Origin: Pseudoruegeria aquimaris
Lineage (GTDB): Bacteria; Pseudomonadota; Alphaproteobacteria; Rhodobacterales; Rhodobacteraceae
Direction: 5' to 3'
NCBI RefSeq assembly: GCF_900172235.1
Contig: NZ_FWFQ01000029.1
Coordinates: forward strand, 1 to 36,740
DNA: 36,740 nt
Numbering within the stretch: position 1 is the stretch's first letter; each line of letters starts with the position of its first letter. The notes below the pieces were generated by a model that saw only the letters and a list, made by a program, of their open reading frames with translations, searched no databases and was not told the DNA's origin. Of this stretch, positions 26,820-35,257 are shown piece by piece. A program made the position numbers and the translations under genes.

Positions 26820-29648
26820 TCACCCCACCTTCTGACGGTTGACCTTGGGCCCGTGCCCCACCGGCGAGGCGATGGGCCCGAAGGCGGGCTGGCTCTCGGC
26901 CGGGTCAGGGGCGGGGGCCTTCTCGATGCGCACGCGCAGGTCGAACCACGCCGCCTGCCCGGTGATCGGGTCCGAATTGGACCAGCGCAGCCCGTCGCCC
27001 TTCTCCGGCAGCAACTCGTGGATCAGGTGGTTGAGCAGGAAGCCCTTTGTCGCCTCCGGCGCATCCTCTTCCAGCGCCCAGGCGCCCTTGCGCTTGCCGA
27101 TGGCGTTCCACGTCCAGACGGTGTTTTCGTTCAGCGCGGCCATGTGGGCCACCGGAACGACGATCTCGCCGTGGGGCGAGGTCACTCGCGCCCAGTCTCC
27201 TTCCGCAAAACCGTTCTCCTCCCAGATCTTCGTGGGCACGTAGAGCGGGTTCCGGCCGTGGATCTGCCGCAGCCAGGCGTTCTGGCTGCCCCAGCTGTGA
27301 TACATCGCCATCGGGCGTTGGGTGAGCGCATGCACCGGGAACTCGGCGCCGCGGTTCTCTTCCACCGTGTCCCACCAGATCGGCAGCGGATCCATCGTCG
27401 CCTTGATGCGCGCGCGCAGGTGCTCGGGCGGCTGGCGCTCGCCGTGGCCCTCCGCGGCCAGCTGGAACTTGCGCATCGGCTCGCAGTAGAGCGTGAACAG
27501 GTAGGGATGGGGCACATCGTAGAAGCCCATCTTCACCGCCCAGTCCTGGTAGTCCATGTTCCACGGCTTGTAGTAGCGGGCCGCGTCCGGGACGTGCTGC
27601 AGGTGGAAGCCGCCGTTGTCGATGTAGCGCTGAAGCTGCTCCGGGTTCGGCGCGCCGCGACCGGGCTGCTCGCTGCCATCCTCGCCCTTGCGCCAGCCGA
27701 AGAGCGGACCGATGCCGGGGCGGCGGATGTGGTTGGTGATGTAGTCGCCGTAGTCGGCGTATTTCTGGCTGCCATCCTCGTTCACGAAGCCCGGCAGCCC
27801 CAGGCGCGCGCCCAGGTCGCAGAGCACGGACTGGAAGCCGCGCACGTCGCGGTCCGGCTCCACCACCGGCCAGCGGATCGCATCCGCCGCGCCGTCGGCC
27901 TCGCAGATGGGGCGGTCCAGCAGGCTGATGCAGTCGTGGCGCTCCAGGTAGGTGGTGTCGGGCAGCACGAGATCGGCATAGGCGACCATCTCGGAAGAAT
28001 AGGCGTCGGAATAGATGATCCGCGGGATCAGGTATTCGCCGTCCTCGCCCTTGTCGGTCAGCATCTCCATCACACCCTTGGTGTTCATGGAGGAGTTCCA
28101 GCTCATGTTCGCCATGTACATGAACAGGGTGTCGATCTTGTAGGGATCGCCCGCATGGGCGTTGCTGATGACCATGTGCATCAGCCCGTGGGCACTCATC
28201 GGGTTTTCCCAGGAAAACGCCTTGTCGATGCGCGCGGGCGTGCCGTCTTCCTTCAATGCCAGATGCTCCGGCCCCCGCACGAAGCCGAGGTGGGGCCCGT
28301 CGAGCGGGTGGCCCGGCTGGCTCTTGCAATGGGGGGTGGGATGCGCCTCGACGGGCTTGGGGTAGGGCGGTTTGAAGCGGAAGCCGCCGGGCACTTCCAC
28401 GGTGCCCAGCAGGATCTGGAGCGTGTGCAGCGCGCGGCAGGTCTGGAAGCCGTTGGCATGGGCGGAAATCCCGCGCATCGCGTGCATGGCCACGGGGCGG
28501 CCCTTCATCACCTTGTGTTTCTTGCCGCGGAAATCCGTCCACTCCTGCTGGATCTCGAAGGCTTCCTCGAAGGCCACGCGGGCGAGCTCGTTGGCGATGG
28601 CACGGATCTTGCCTGCCGGGATCCCGCAGCGCTCGGCCACGGCCTCCGGCGCGTAGTCCTCGCTCAGGTAGCGCTCCACCATGAACTGGAAGACGGATCT
28701 GTGCTCGATGCCCTCGTTCACCCATGTGCCGCCCAGATCCGGGCAGACATCGGGCTTGTCGTAGCAGCGCGGGCGGCGCTCGATGCGATCCCAGACGAGC
28801 GCGCGGCCCTCTTCGTCGCGCAGGATCAGGCCGTATTCGTCGGAGCTTTCATCGCAGTTCACGAGGCAGGGCGCATCGGTGTACCAGGTGAGGTATTCCA
28901 GATCGATCTTGCCGGCCTTCAGCAGGCAATGCACGAGCGACAGGATGAACAGCCCGTCCGTGCCCGGCGTGATTCCGATCCATTCATCGGCCACGGCGTT
29001 GTAGCCCGAGCGGATCGGGTTCACCCCGATCACCTTCGCGCCACGCGCCTTCAGCTTGCCCAGCCCCATCTTGATCGGGTTGCTGTCGTGATCCTCGGCC
29101 ACGCCGAAGAGCATGAACAGCTTGGCATGATCCCAGTCGGGCTGGCCGAACTCCCAGAAGGCCCCGCCCATCGTGTAGATGCCGCCCGCCGCCATGTTCA
29201 CCGAGCAGAAGCCGCCATGCGCCGCGTAGTTCGGCGTGCCGAAGGCCTGCGCCCAGAAGCTGGTGAAGCTTTGGGATTGATCCCGGCCGGTGAAGAAGGC
29301 GAGCTTCTCAGGCGCTTCGGCGCGGATCGGCGCGAGCCAGTCCGTGGCGAGCGTCAGCGCCTCTTCCCAGCTGATTTCCTCGAACTGGCCGGAGCCGCGC
29401 GGCCCGACCCTCTTGAGCGGTGCGCGCAGGCGCGAGGGCGCGTTGACCTGCATGATCCCCGAGGAGCCCTTGGCGCAGAGCACGCCCTGGTTCACCGGGT
29501 GGTCGCGGTTGCCTTCGATGTAGGCCACCTTGCCGTCCTTCATGTGGACGTTGATGCCACAGCGGCAGGCGCACATGTAGCAGGTGGTCTTGCGGATCTC
29601 GTCCGAGGTTCTGGGCGAAAGGTCGATCGCTGGCTGGTGCTGTGTCAT
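26820..29648 (-). CDS. soeA: Molybdopterin oxidoreductase, probable sulfite dehydrogenase SoeA
   Basis: Catalytic subunit of 942 residues in the DMSO reductase superfamily. The N-terminal [4Fe-4S] site uses C23, C26, C30 and C58 (CYMCACRCG ... CAKG). The likely molybdenum ligand is C148 in HGGFCSVNMAAGG, as in the polysulfide/thiosulfate reductase branch and SoeA. A molybdopterin-dinucleotide domain lies at the C-terminus. No twin-arginine signal is present, so it is cytoplasmic; that fits SoeABC, which oxidises sulfite on the cytoplasmic side, and argues against DMSO reductase. The ATG at 29648 starts the conserved part; an in-frame ATG 36 bases upstream is possible. Its partners follow in the usual order. 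The assignment rests on remembered similarity and on localisation; a polysulfide-type activity cannot be excluded. Confidence 0.8.
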   Translation of the reverse strand: MTQHQPAIDLSPRTSDEIRKTTCYMCACRCGINVHMKDGKVAYIEGNRDHPVNQGVLCAKGSSGIMQVNAPSRLRAPLKRVGPRGSGQFEEISWEEALTLATDWLAPIRAEAPEKLAFFTGRDQSQSFTSFWAQAFGTPNYAAHGGFCSVNMAAGGIYTMGGAFWEFGQPDWDHAKLFMLFGVAEDHDSNPIKMGLGKLKARGAKVIGVNPIRSGYNAVADEWIGITPGTDGLFILSLVHCLLKAGKIDLEYLTWYTDAPCLVNCDESSDEYGLILRDEEGRALVWDRIERRPRCYDKPDVCPDLGGTWVNEGIEHRSVFQFMVERYLSEDYAPEAVAERCGIPAGKIRAIANELARVAFEEAFEIQQEWTDFRGKKHKVMKGRPVAMHAMRGISAHANGFQTCRALHTLQILLGTVEVPGGFRFKPPYPKPVEAHPTPHCKSQPGHPLDGPHLGFVRGPEHLALKEDGTPARIDKAFSWENPMSAHGLMHMVISNAHAGDPYKIDTLFMYMANMSWNSSMNTKGVMEMLTDKGEDGEYLIPRIIYSDAYSSEMVAYADLVLPDTTYLERHDCISLLDRPICEADGAADAIRWPVVEPDRDVRGFQSVLCDLGARLGLPGFVNEDGSQKYADYGDYITNHIRRPGIGPLFGWRKGEDGSEQPGRGAPNPEQLQRYIDNGGFHLQHVPDAARYYKPWNMDYQDWAVKMGFYDVPHPYLFTLYCEPMRKFQLAAEGHGERQPPEHLRARIKATMDPLPIWWDTVEENRGAEFPVHALTQRPMAMYHSWGSQNAWLRQIHGRNPLYVPTKIWEENGFAEGDWARVTSPHGEIVVPVAHMAALNENTVWTWNAIGKRKGAWALEEDAPEATKGFLLNHLIHELLPEKGDGLRWSNSDPITGQAAWFDLRVRIEKAPAPDPAESQPAFGPIASPVGHGPKVNRQKVG

Positions 29649-30006
29649 GCGGCTGCGTTCGGCCTCCTCCTGCTGCGGATGCATGCCGGCCCGTGCCGGC
29701 ACGCCGGCCCGGCGGCAGAACCGGGCCATATGGTTGCGCGTCTGGGGGCAGTTTTACGCGGAAGCCGGGCGGGAATGCGATGAAAAAATCCATCGCGATG
29801 ACTCCAGTTCGGTCAAATGTTCCGTCCAGTTTGGAAGATCGGTGAAAATTGATCCACCCGCGGATGCAGAGTTGAAACGGTTTCCCCCGTTCGATGCCGG
29901 GATTGCTTCACTCGGCAGGGCAGCAATTTTTTGGCCCGAATGCCCGCTTGGCAGCTCGAAACGGGCGTGATTTCCTGCCTCCGAGGCAGATCGGGAGGGA
30001 CAGCCA
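29649..30006. other. Divergent intergenic region between soeA and the MmgE/PrpD gene
   Basis: These 358 bp hold no convincing gene. They contain two palindromes: GAAAC-G-GTTTC at 29874-29884 and CTGCCTC-C-GAGGCAG at 29975-29989. The latter lies just before the GGGAGGGA ribosome site of the MmgE/PrpD gene. On the minus strand TTGACC (plus 29811-29816) is a possible -35 for soeA. The middle part is AT-richer than its surroundings. A 21-codon plus-strand frame from 29780 has no support. Confidence 0.5.
29975..29989. promoter_or_regulatory. Palindrome upstream of the MmgE/PrpD gene, possible operator
   Basis: CTGCCTC and GAGGCAG form a perfect 7-bp inverted repeat with one central base. It ends 17 bases before the ATG at 30007, so it lies in the leader or overlaps the transcription start. 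It could bind a dimeric regulator or form a small hairpin near the ribosome site. No regulator gene is next to it. Confidence 0.4.
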
Positions 30007-31335
30007 ATGGCAATCACGGCCAGCATCGCGGATTTCGTCGCCGATACACCGGTGCAGAGCATCCCGTCCACCGCCCTGCGCACGGTCGCGCTTTCGCTTC
30101 TGGACTGGGTGTCGGTCGGGCGGGCGGGCGTCGGAGAACCCGTTGCCGAGCGGGTGGCCGACCTGGTGCTGAGCGAGGGCGGCATGGAAGAGGCCAGCGC
30201 CTTCGGCCGGGGGCGGCGATTGCCGGCGCGGGCGGCGGCCCTGCTCAACGGCACCACCAGCCACGCGCTGGATTACGACGACACGCATTTCCTGCACATC
30301 GGCCACCCCAGCGTCGTGGTGTTTCCCGCCGCGCTGGCGGTAGCGGAGCGGCAGGGCGCGCGCGGGGACGCCTTCCTCGCGGCCTGCGCGCTGGGCTATG
30401 AAGCCAGCTGCCGCATCGGCCATTGGCTGGGGCGCGGGCATTATCAGGTGGGCTTCCACCAGACGGCGACGGCCGGGTGTTTCGGGGCCACGCTGGCCGC
30501 GGGGCGGCTGCTGGGGCTGGATGCCGCCGGGCTTGCGCGCGCGATCGGGCTGGCCTCGACGCGCGCGGCCGGCCTGAAGAACCAGTTCGGTACCATGGGC
30601 AAGCCCTACAATGCCGGGCAGGCCGCCAGCGCCGGCGTCGAGGCGGCGCTGCTGGCGGGCCTCGGGCTGAGCAGCGCGCCGGAGGGGCTCGAAGGCCCGC
30701 TCGGCTTCGGCGCGACCCATCACGTGGAGGCCGACGAAGCCGCGCTGGACGGGCTCGGCACGCGTTACGTGCTGGAGGGAACGTCCTACAAGTTTCACGC
30801 CTGCTGCCACGGCACCCACGCGGCGCTGGAGGCGATCCGCAGCCTGCCGCTGCCCGAGGCGCGCGATCGCATTGCCACCCTCGAAATCCGCACCCATCCG
30901 CGCTGGATGACCGTCTGCAACATCCCTGAGCCGCGCAGCGGGCTCGAGGCCAAGTTCAGCTACCGCCTCACCGCCGCCATGGCGCTCGCCGGGATCGAGA
31001 CCGGCGCTTTGGCCAGCTTCTCCGATGCCGCCTGTGCCCGGCCGGAGCTGACCGCTCTGCGCGACCGGGTGTCCGTCGTCCCGGATGAGGGCATCGGCGA
31101 GAGCGCCTCCCACGTGATCCTGCGTCTTGCGGACGGCCAAACCCTTGAAGCCAGGCATGACCTTGGTGCCGAGGTGCCGCTCGACGTCAGGGCCCATCGG
31201 TTGCGCGAGAAATCCCGTGCCCTGCTGGGCGCCGCCCTTGCCGCCGAGGTGGAGCAAGCCGTGAGCGCGTTGCATCAAGCGCCGGATGTCACCTCCCTCG
31301 GCGCGCTGCTTCGGCGCGCTGCGCCAGAAGAGTGA
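30007..31335 (+). CDS. MmgE/PrpD family protein
   Basis: Cytoplasmic protein of 442 residues in the MmgE/PrpD fold, which includes 2-methylcitrate dehydratase, cis-aconitate decarboxylase and iminodisuccinate epimerase. Typical stretches are LLDWVSVGRAG near 32-42, NGTTSHALDYDDTH (about 80-95), HPSVVVFPAALA, GFHQTATAGCFGA and KFHACCHGTHAALEA. A GGGAGGGA site precedes the start by about 6 bases. It stands alone between two intergenic regulatory regions, and the xylose promoter begins directly after its stop. No methylcitrate or propionate genes are near. The substrate cannot be given. Confidence 0.85.
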   Translation: MAITASIADFVADTPVQSIPSTALRTVALSLLDWVSVGRAGVGEPVAERVADLVLSEGGMEEASAFGRGRRLPARAAALLNGTTSHALDYDDTHFLHIGHPSVVVFPAALAVAERQGARGDAFLAACALGYEASCRIGHWLGRGHYQVGFHQTATAGCFGATLAAGRLLGLDAAGLARAIGLASTRAAGLKNQFGTMGKPYNAGQAASAGVEAALLAGLGLSSAPEGLEGPLGFGATHHVEADEAALDGLGTRYVLEGTSYKFHACCHGTHAALEAIRSLPLPEARDRIATLEIRTHPRWMTVCNIPEPRSGLEAKFSYRLTAAMALAGIETGALASFSDAACARPELTALRDRVSVVPDEGIGESASHVILRLADGQTLEARHDLGAEVPLDVRAHRLREKSRALLGAALAAEVEQAVSALHQAPDVTSLGALLRRAAPEE

Positions 31336-31382
31336 TTGACAGCCGGCGCGAGTCACCCGTATATATTTTAACGGCTAAAATA
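31336..31382 (+). promoter_or_regulatory. Promoter and palindromic operator of the xylose genes
   Basis: TTGACA (31336-31341) and TATATA (31360-31365) are 18 bp apart and make a good sigma-70 type promoter. Overlapping the -10 and the expected start is a perfect palindrome, TATTTTA-ACGGC-TAAAATA (31364-31382), with 7-bp arms. Its place is ideal for a repressor that leaves when xylose or xylulose is present. The AT-rich arms suit ROK-type (XylR/NagC) or LacI-type regulators; none is encoded in the window. Confidence 0.7.
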
Positions 31383-31450
31383 AAAAGCCGACCGAAAGCC
31401 GCGCCGGAGGAGGGGGCGGGTTTCGGCAAGGGATCTCGTGGGAGGACAAG

Positions 31451-32905
31451 ATGTATCTGGGATTGGATCTCGGCACGTCCGGGCTGCGCGCCCTGCTGGT
31501 GGATGCCAGCGGCGCGCTCATCGGCTCCGCCGAGCGGCCCTGCGCCGTTGCCCACCCGCATTCGGGGTGGAGCGAGCAGAACCCGGCGGAATGGATCGCC
31601 GCCTGCGAAGGCGCGCTGGCCGAACTGAAGGCACGCCACCCCAAGGAGCTTTCCGCGCTGAAGGGCATCGGGCTTTCGGGGCACATGCACGGCGCCACGC
31701 TTCTGGATGCGGCGGGGGCCGTACTGCGCCCCTGCATCCTGTGGAACGACACGCGCTCCGCCGCCGAGGCCGCCGCACTGGACGCGACGCCCGGTTTCCG
31801 CGAGACCTCCGGCAACATCGTCTTCCCCGGCTTCACGGCGCCCAAGCTTGCGTGGCTCGCCAAGCATGAGCCCGAGACCTTTGCCAAGGTCGCCAAGGTG
31901 CTGCTGCCGAAGGATTACCTGCGGCTCTGGCTCACCGGCGAGATCGCGGGGGACATGTCGGATTGCGCCGGCACGAGCTGGCTCGATGTCGGCGCGCGGG
32001 ACTGGTCGGCGGACCTCCTGGAAAAATCCGGGATGCGGCGGGACCAGATGCCTGATCTCGTGGAGGGCAGCGAGGTGGCCGGGATGCTGCGCCCCGCGCT
32101 GACCTCGGATTGGGGCATCAGCGGGCCCTGCGTCGTGGTGGGCGGCGGCGGCGACAACGCCGTGGCGGCCTGCGGCGTGGGCTGTTTCGCGGAAGGCGAC
32201 GGCTTCGTCTCGCTCGGCACCTCCGGCGTGGTGCTGGCGGCCAAGGGCAGCTTCGCGCCCGATCCGGCAAGTGCCGTCCACACCTTCTGCCACGCCATTC
32301 CGGATACCTGGTACCAAATGGGCGTGATCCTCGCGGCCACGGACTGCATGAACTGGCTCTCGGGCAACCTCGGCAAGAGCCCGGCGGAGCTTTCGGGCCT
32401 GCTGGGCAGCCGGATCGACGGCCCCGGCGCGGTGCGCTTCCTGCCCTATCTCTCGGGCGAGCGCACCCCCCACAACGACAGCCGCATCCGCGGCGCCTTC
32501 ACCGGGCTTGAGATCGCCACCGATCACGCCGCACTGACGCAGGCGGTGATGGAGGGCGTGGGCTTCGCCCTGCGCGACAACTACGAGGCGCTGAAGGGCA
32601 CCGGCACCGATCTTTCGCGCCTGCTGGCCATCGGCGGCGGCTCCCGCAGCCGCTATTGGGTGGAACTGATCGCGACGCTTCTGCACATCCCCGTCGATCT
32701 GCCCGAGGCGGGCGATTTCGGCGCGGCGCTGGGCGCGGCCCGGCTGGCCATGGTGGGCCACACAGGCGCCACCCCGGCCGACATCATGACCCGGCCCAAG
32801 GTGGCCGAAACCATCGACCCGCGCGCAGATCTGGCCGAGGCCTATGAAACGGCCTACGCCCAGTATCGCGCGCTTTACCCTGCACTGAAGGCTTTGAACC
32901 CATGA
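31451..32905 (+). CDS. xylB: Xylulokinase
   Basis: FGGY-family kinase of 484 residues that phosphorylates D-xylulose with ATP. The N-terminal [18 protein letters not shown] is the phosphate-binding loop. [11 protein letters not shown] holds residues of the sugar site, and [12 protein letters not shown] and the later GVVLAAKG and [13 protein letters not shown] stretches complete the two ASKHA domains. GGGAGGAC before the ATG is a good ribosome site. The last codons overlap xylA (ATGA). Being the first gene after the palindromic operator, it sets the operon under xylose-type control. The following isomerase gene confirms the substrate. Confidence 0.94.
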   Translation: MYLGLDLGTSGLRALLVDASGALIGSAERPCAVAHPHSGWSEQNPAEWIAACEGALAELKARHPKELSALKGIGLSGHMHGATLLDAAGAVLRPCILWNDTRSAAEAAALDATPGFRETSGNIVFPGFTAPKLAWLAKHEPETFAKVAKVLLPKDYLRLWLTGEIAGDMSDCAGTSWLDVGARDWSADLLEKSGMRRDQMPDLVEGSEVAGMLRPALTSDWGISGPCVVVGGGGDNAVAACGVGCFAEGDGFVSLGTSGVVLAAKGSFAPDPASAVHTFCHAIPDTWYQMGVILAATDCMNWLSGNLGKSPAELSGLLGSRIDGPGAVRFLPYLSGERTPHNDSRIRGAFTGLEIATDHAALTQAVMEGVGFALRDNYEALKGTGTDLSRLLAIGGGSRSRYWVELIATLLHIPVDLPEAGDFGAALGAARLAMVGHTGATPADIMTRPKVAETIDPRADLAEAYETAYAQYRALYPALKALNP

Positions 32906-34209
32906 GCACCGGATTTTTCCCCGTCGAGAAGATCGCCTACGAAGGCCCCGAAAGCACCAACCCGCTGGCCTTCCGCCACTACAACCCCGACGAGGTGGTC
33001 ATGGGCAAGCGGCTCGAAGATCACCTGCGCTTCGCCATCGCCTATTGGCACAGCTTCGCCTGGCCCGGCGGCGATCCCTTCGGCGGCCAGACCTTCGAGC
33101 GCCCGTGGTTCGGCGACGAAATGGCCAAGGCCAGGTTGAAAGCCGATGTGGCCTTCGAGATGTTCACCGCCCTGCAGGCGCCTTTCTACTGCTTCCACGA
33201 CGCCGATGTCCGCCCCGAGATGGGCAACTTCGCCGACAACACGAAGGCGCTGAACGAGATCGTGGACTACTTCGCCAAGAAGCAGGAAGAGACGGGCATG
33301 AAGCTCCTCTGGGGCACGGCCAACCTCTTCACCCACCGCCGCTTCATGGCCGGCGCCTCCACCAACCCGGATCCCGAGGTCTTCGCCTTCTCCGCCGCCA
33401 CCATCAAGACCTGCATGGACGCCACAATGCGCCTCGGCGGGCAGAACTACGTGCTCTGGGGCGGGCGTGAGGGCTATGAAACCCTGCTCAACACCGATCT
33501 GGCGCAGGAAGACGCGCAGATGGGCCGGATGCTGAACATGGTGGTGGAATACAAGCACAAGATCGGCTTCAAGGGCGACATCCTCGTGGAGCCCAAGCCG
33601 CAGGAGCCCTCCAAGCACCAGTATGATTACGACGTGGCCACCGTCTACGGCTTCCTCAAACGCCACGGGCTGGAGAACGAAGTGAAGATGAACATCGAGC
33701 AGGGCCACGCCATTCTCGCGGGCCACAGCTTCGAACACGAGATCGCCACGGCGGCGGCTCTGGGCATCTTCGGCTCCATCGACATGAACCGCAACGACTA
33801 CCAGTCCGGCTGGGACACAGACCAGTTCCCCAACAACGTGCCCGAAGTGGCGATGGCCTACTACCACATCCTGAAGGCGGGGGGCTTCGGCAACGGCGGC
33901 ACCAACTTCGACGCCAAGCTGCGCCGCCAGTCGCTCGATCCCGAGGATCTGCTGATCGCCCACATCGGCGGGATGGACGTCTGCGCCCGTGGCCTGAAGG
34001 CCGCCGCCGCCGTGATCGAAGACGGCACCTACGACTCTTTCGTCGCGGATCGCTACGCCGACTGGAAAGGCGAGCTGGGGCAGAAGATCCTCTCGGGCGG
34101 ATACACGCTTGAAGAGCTGGCCGACTACGTGGAAACCTCCGGCGTGAACCCCGAGCCGCGTTCGGGCAAGCAGGAATATCTCGAAAACCTCTGGAACCGC
34201 TTCGTCTGA
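32902..34209 (+). CDS. xylA: Xylose isomerase
   Basis: Metal-dependent isomerase of 435 residues, interconverting D-xylose and D-xylulose. It is of the longer class II form. Catalytic marks: [11 protein letters not shown]-like stretch [11 protein letters not shown] (active-site His), [37 protein letters not shown] (metal Glu and the conserved Lys) and [20 protein letters not shown] with further metal ligands. The ATG overlaps the xylB stop. Both catabolic steps from xylose to xylulose 5-phosphate are thus covered. A xylose transporter is not in the window. Confidence 0.96.
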   Translation: MSTGFFPVEKIAYEGPESTNPLAFRHYNPDEVVMGKRLEDHLRFAIAYWHSFAWPGGDPFGGQTFERPWFGDEMAKARLKADVAFEMFTALQAPFYCFHDADVRPEMGNFADNTKALNEIVDYFAKKQEETGMKLLWGTANLFTHRRFMAGASTNPDPEVFAFSAATIKTCMDATMRLGGQNYVLWGGREGYETLLNTDLAQEDAQMGRMLNMVVEYKHKIGFKGDILVEPKPQEPSKHQYDYDVATVYGFLKRHGLENEVKMNIEQGHAILAGHSFEHEIATAAALGIFGSIDMNRNDYQSGWDTDQFPNNVPEVAMAYYHILKAGGFGNGGTNFDAKLRRQSLDPEDLLIAHIGGMDVCARGLKAAAAVIEDGTYDSFVADRYADWKGELGQKILSGGYTLEELADYVETSGVNPEPRSGKQEYLENLWNRFV

Positions 34210-34240
34210 AGCGGGGCCGCCAACAGCAGGGCACGCGACG

Positions 34241-35257
34241 ATGAGCAGGCTTCAGGCGATAGATCTGCCCGGCGGCGGGCAGATGCAACGGGTTGTTCTG
34301 GAAGAGGGCACGCAGGAGGTCTGCCTGCTCTCGCTCGGTGTCGCCCTGCAGGATTGGCGCATCGCCCACGGCGGTGTGGATCAGCCCGTCGTGCTGGGTT
34401 TCGATGATCCGGCCGCCTACCTGCGCAATCCCAACTACCTCGGCGTGATCGTCGGGCGCGTCGCCAACCGTATCGGCGGCGCGCGGTTCACGCTCGACGG
34501 GGAGGAGTTCATCCTGCCCGCAAACGAAGGCCGAAACCTGCTGCACGGCGGGGGCGGCGGGCTGAGCAGCCGCAGCTTTGCCGTGGACCTCGACAGCCGC
34601 GCCAATGCCGCGCGCTTCCGCTATACCTCCCCTCACGGCGAGGAGGGCTTTCCGGGCCGGGCCGATTTCGAGATCACCGTGGCGCTGTCGGGCGGGTGGC
34701 TGCGCTACGAGATGCGCGCCATGGTGGATCGCCCGACGCCGATCTGCCTTGCGCAGCACGCCTATTACAACCTGATGGGCGAGGGGCCGATCTGGGATCA
34801 CGAGCTGTATCTGGACGGCGCGGAATGGACGCCCGTGGGCGCGGATCTGATCCCCACCGGGGACATCGCCCCGCTGCCGCCGCACATGGATTACCGCGAT
34901 CCCGAAATCATGCGCCTGCGCGATCCGCAGCGGCTGGGCATGGACGGCAACATCCTGCTGCGCAGGGCGCGCAGCCAGGCCGAGCCGGCGGCACGGCTGC
35001 GCGCGCCCAACGGGCTCAGCCTTGCGCTGCATACCGATCAGCCCGCGATCCAAGCCTATACCGCGAACAAGCTGGCGCCCGTCACCGGCGGGCTGGAGGG
35101 GCGGCACTACGCGCCCTTCGGCGGCATCTGCCTTGAGCCGCAGCACAGCCCGGATTCGGTGAACAAGCCGCAGTTCCCCTCGATCATCGCGACCCCGGAA
35201 ACCCCCTACCTGCAACGCCTCGATCTGCACCTGAGCGCGGACACCGGAACCCCATGA
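34241..35257 (+). CDS. Aldose 1-epimerase (mutarotase)
   Basis: Cytoplasmic beta-sandwich enzyme of 338 residues that converts alpha- and beta-anomers of free aldoses. Family marks are the GRVANRIGGARFTLDG stretch, NLLHGG (active-site His), the later AQHAYYNLMG (second His) and the C-terminal FGGICLEPQHSPDSVN segment with the catalytic Glu. It follows xylA by 31 bp. Since xylose isomerase prefers one anomer, a mutarotase here is useful; it may equally act on galactose freed by the other operon. Its stop overlaps the start of the peroxidase gene. Confidence 0.92.
   Translation: MSRLQAIDLPGGGQMQRVVLEEGTQEVCLLSLGVALQDWRIAHGGVDQPVVLGFDDPAAYLRNPNYLGVIVGRVANRIGGARFTLDGEEFILPANEGRNLLHGGGGGLSSRSFAVDLDSRANAARFRYTSPHGEEGFPGRADFEITVALSGGWLRYEMRAMVDRPTPICLAQHAYYNLMGEGPIWDHELYLDGAEWTPVGADLIPTGDIAPLPPHMDYRDPEIMRLRDPQRLGMDGNILLRRARSQAEPAARLRAPNGLSLALHTDQPAIQAYTANKLAPVTGGLEGRHYAPFGGICLEPQHSPDSVNKPQFPSIIATPETPYLQRLDLHLSADTGTP

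Noticed and set aside
25107-29648. DMSO reductase DmsABC
   Set aside because: No twin-arginine signal on the catalytic subunit, and its N-terminal and molybdenum ligand regions look like SoeA.
29780-29845. 21-codon leader peptide on the plus strand
   Set aside because: Poor ribosome site, no coupling and no downstream attenuator structure.
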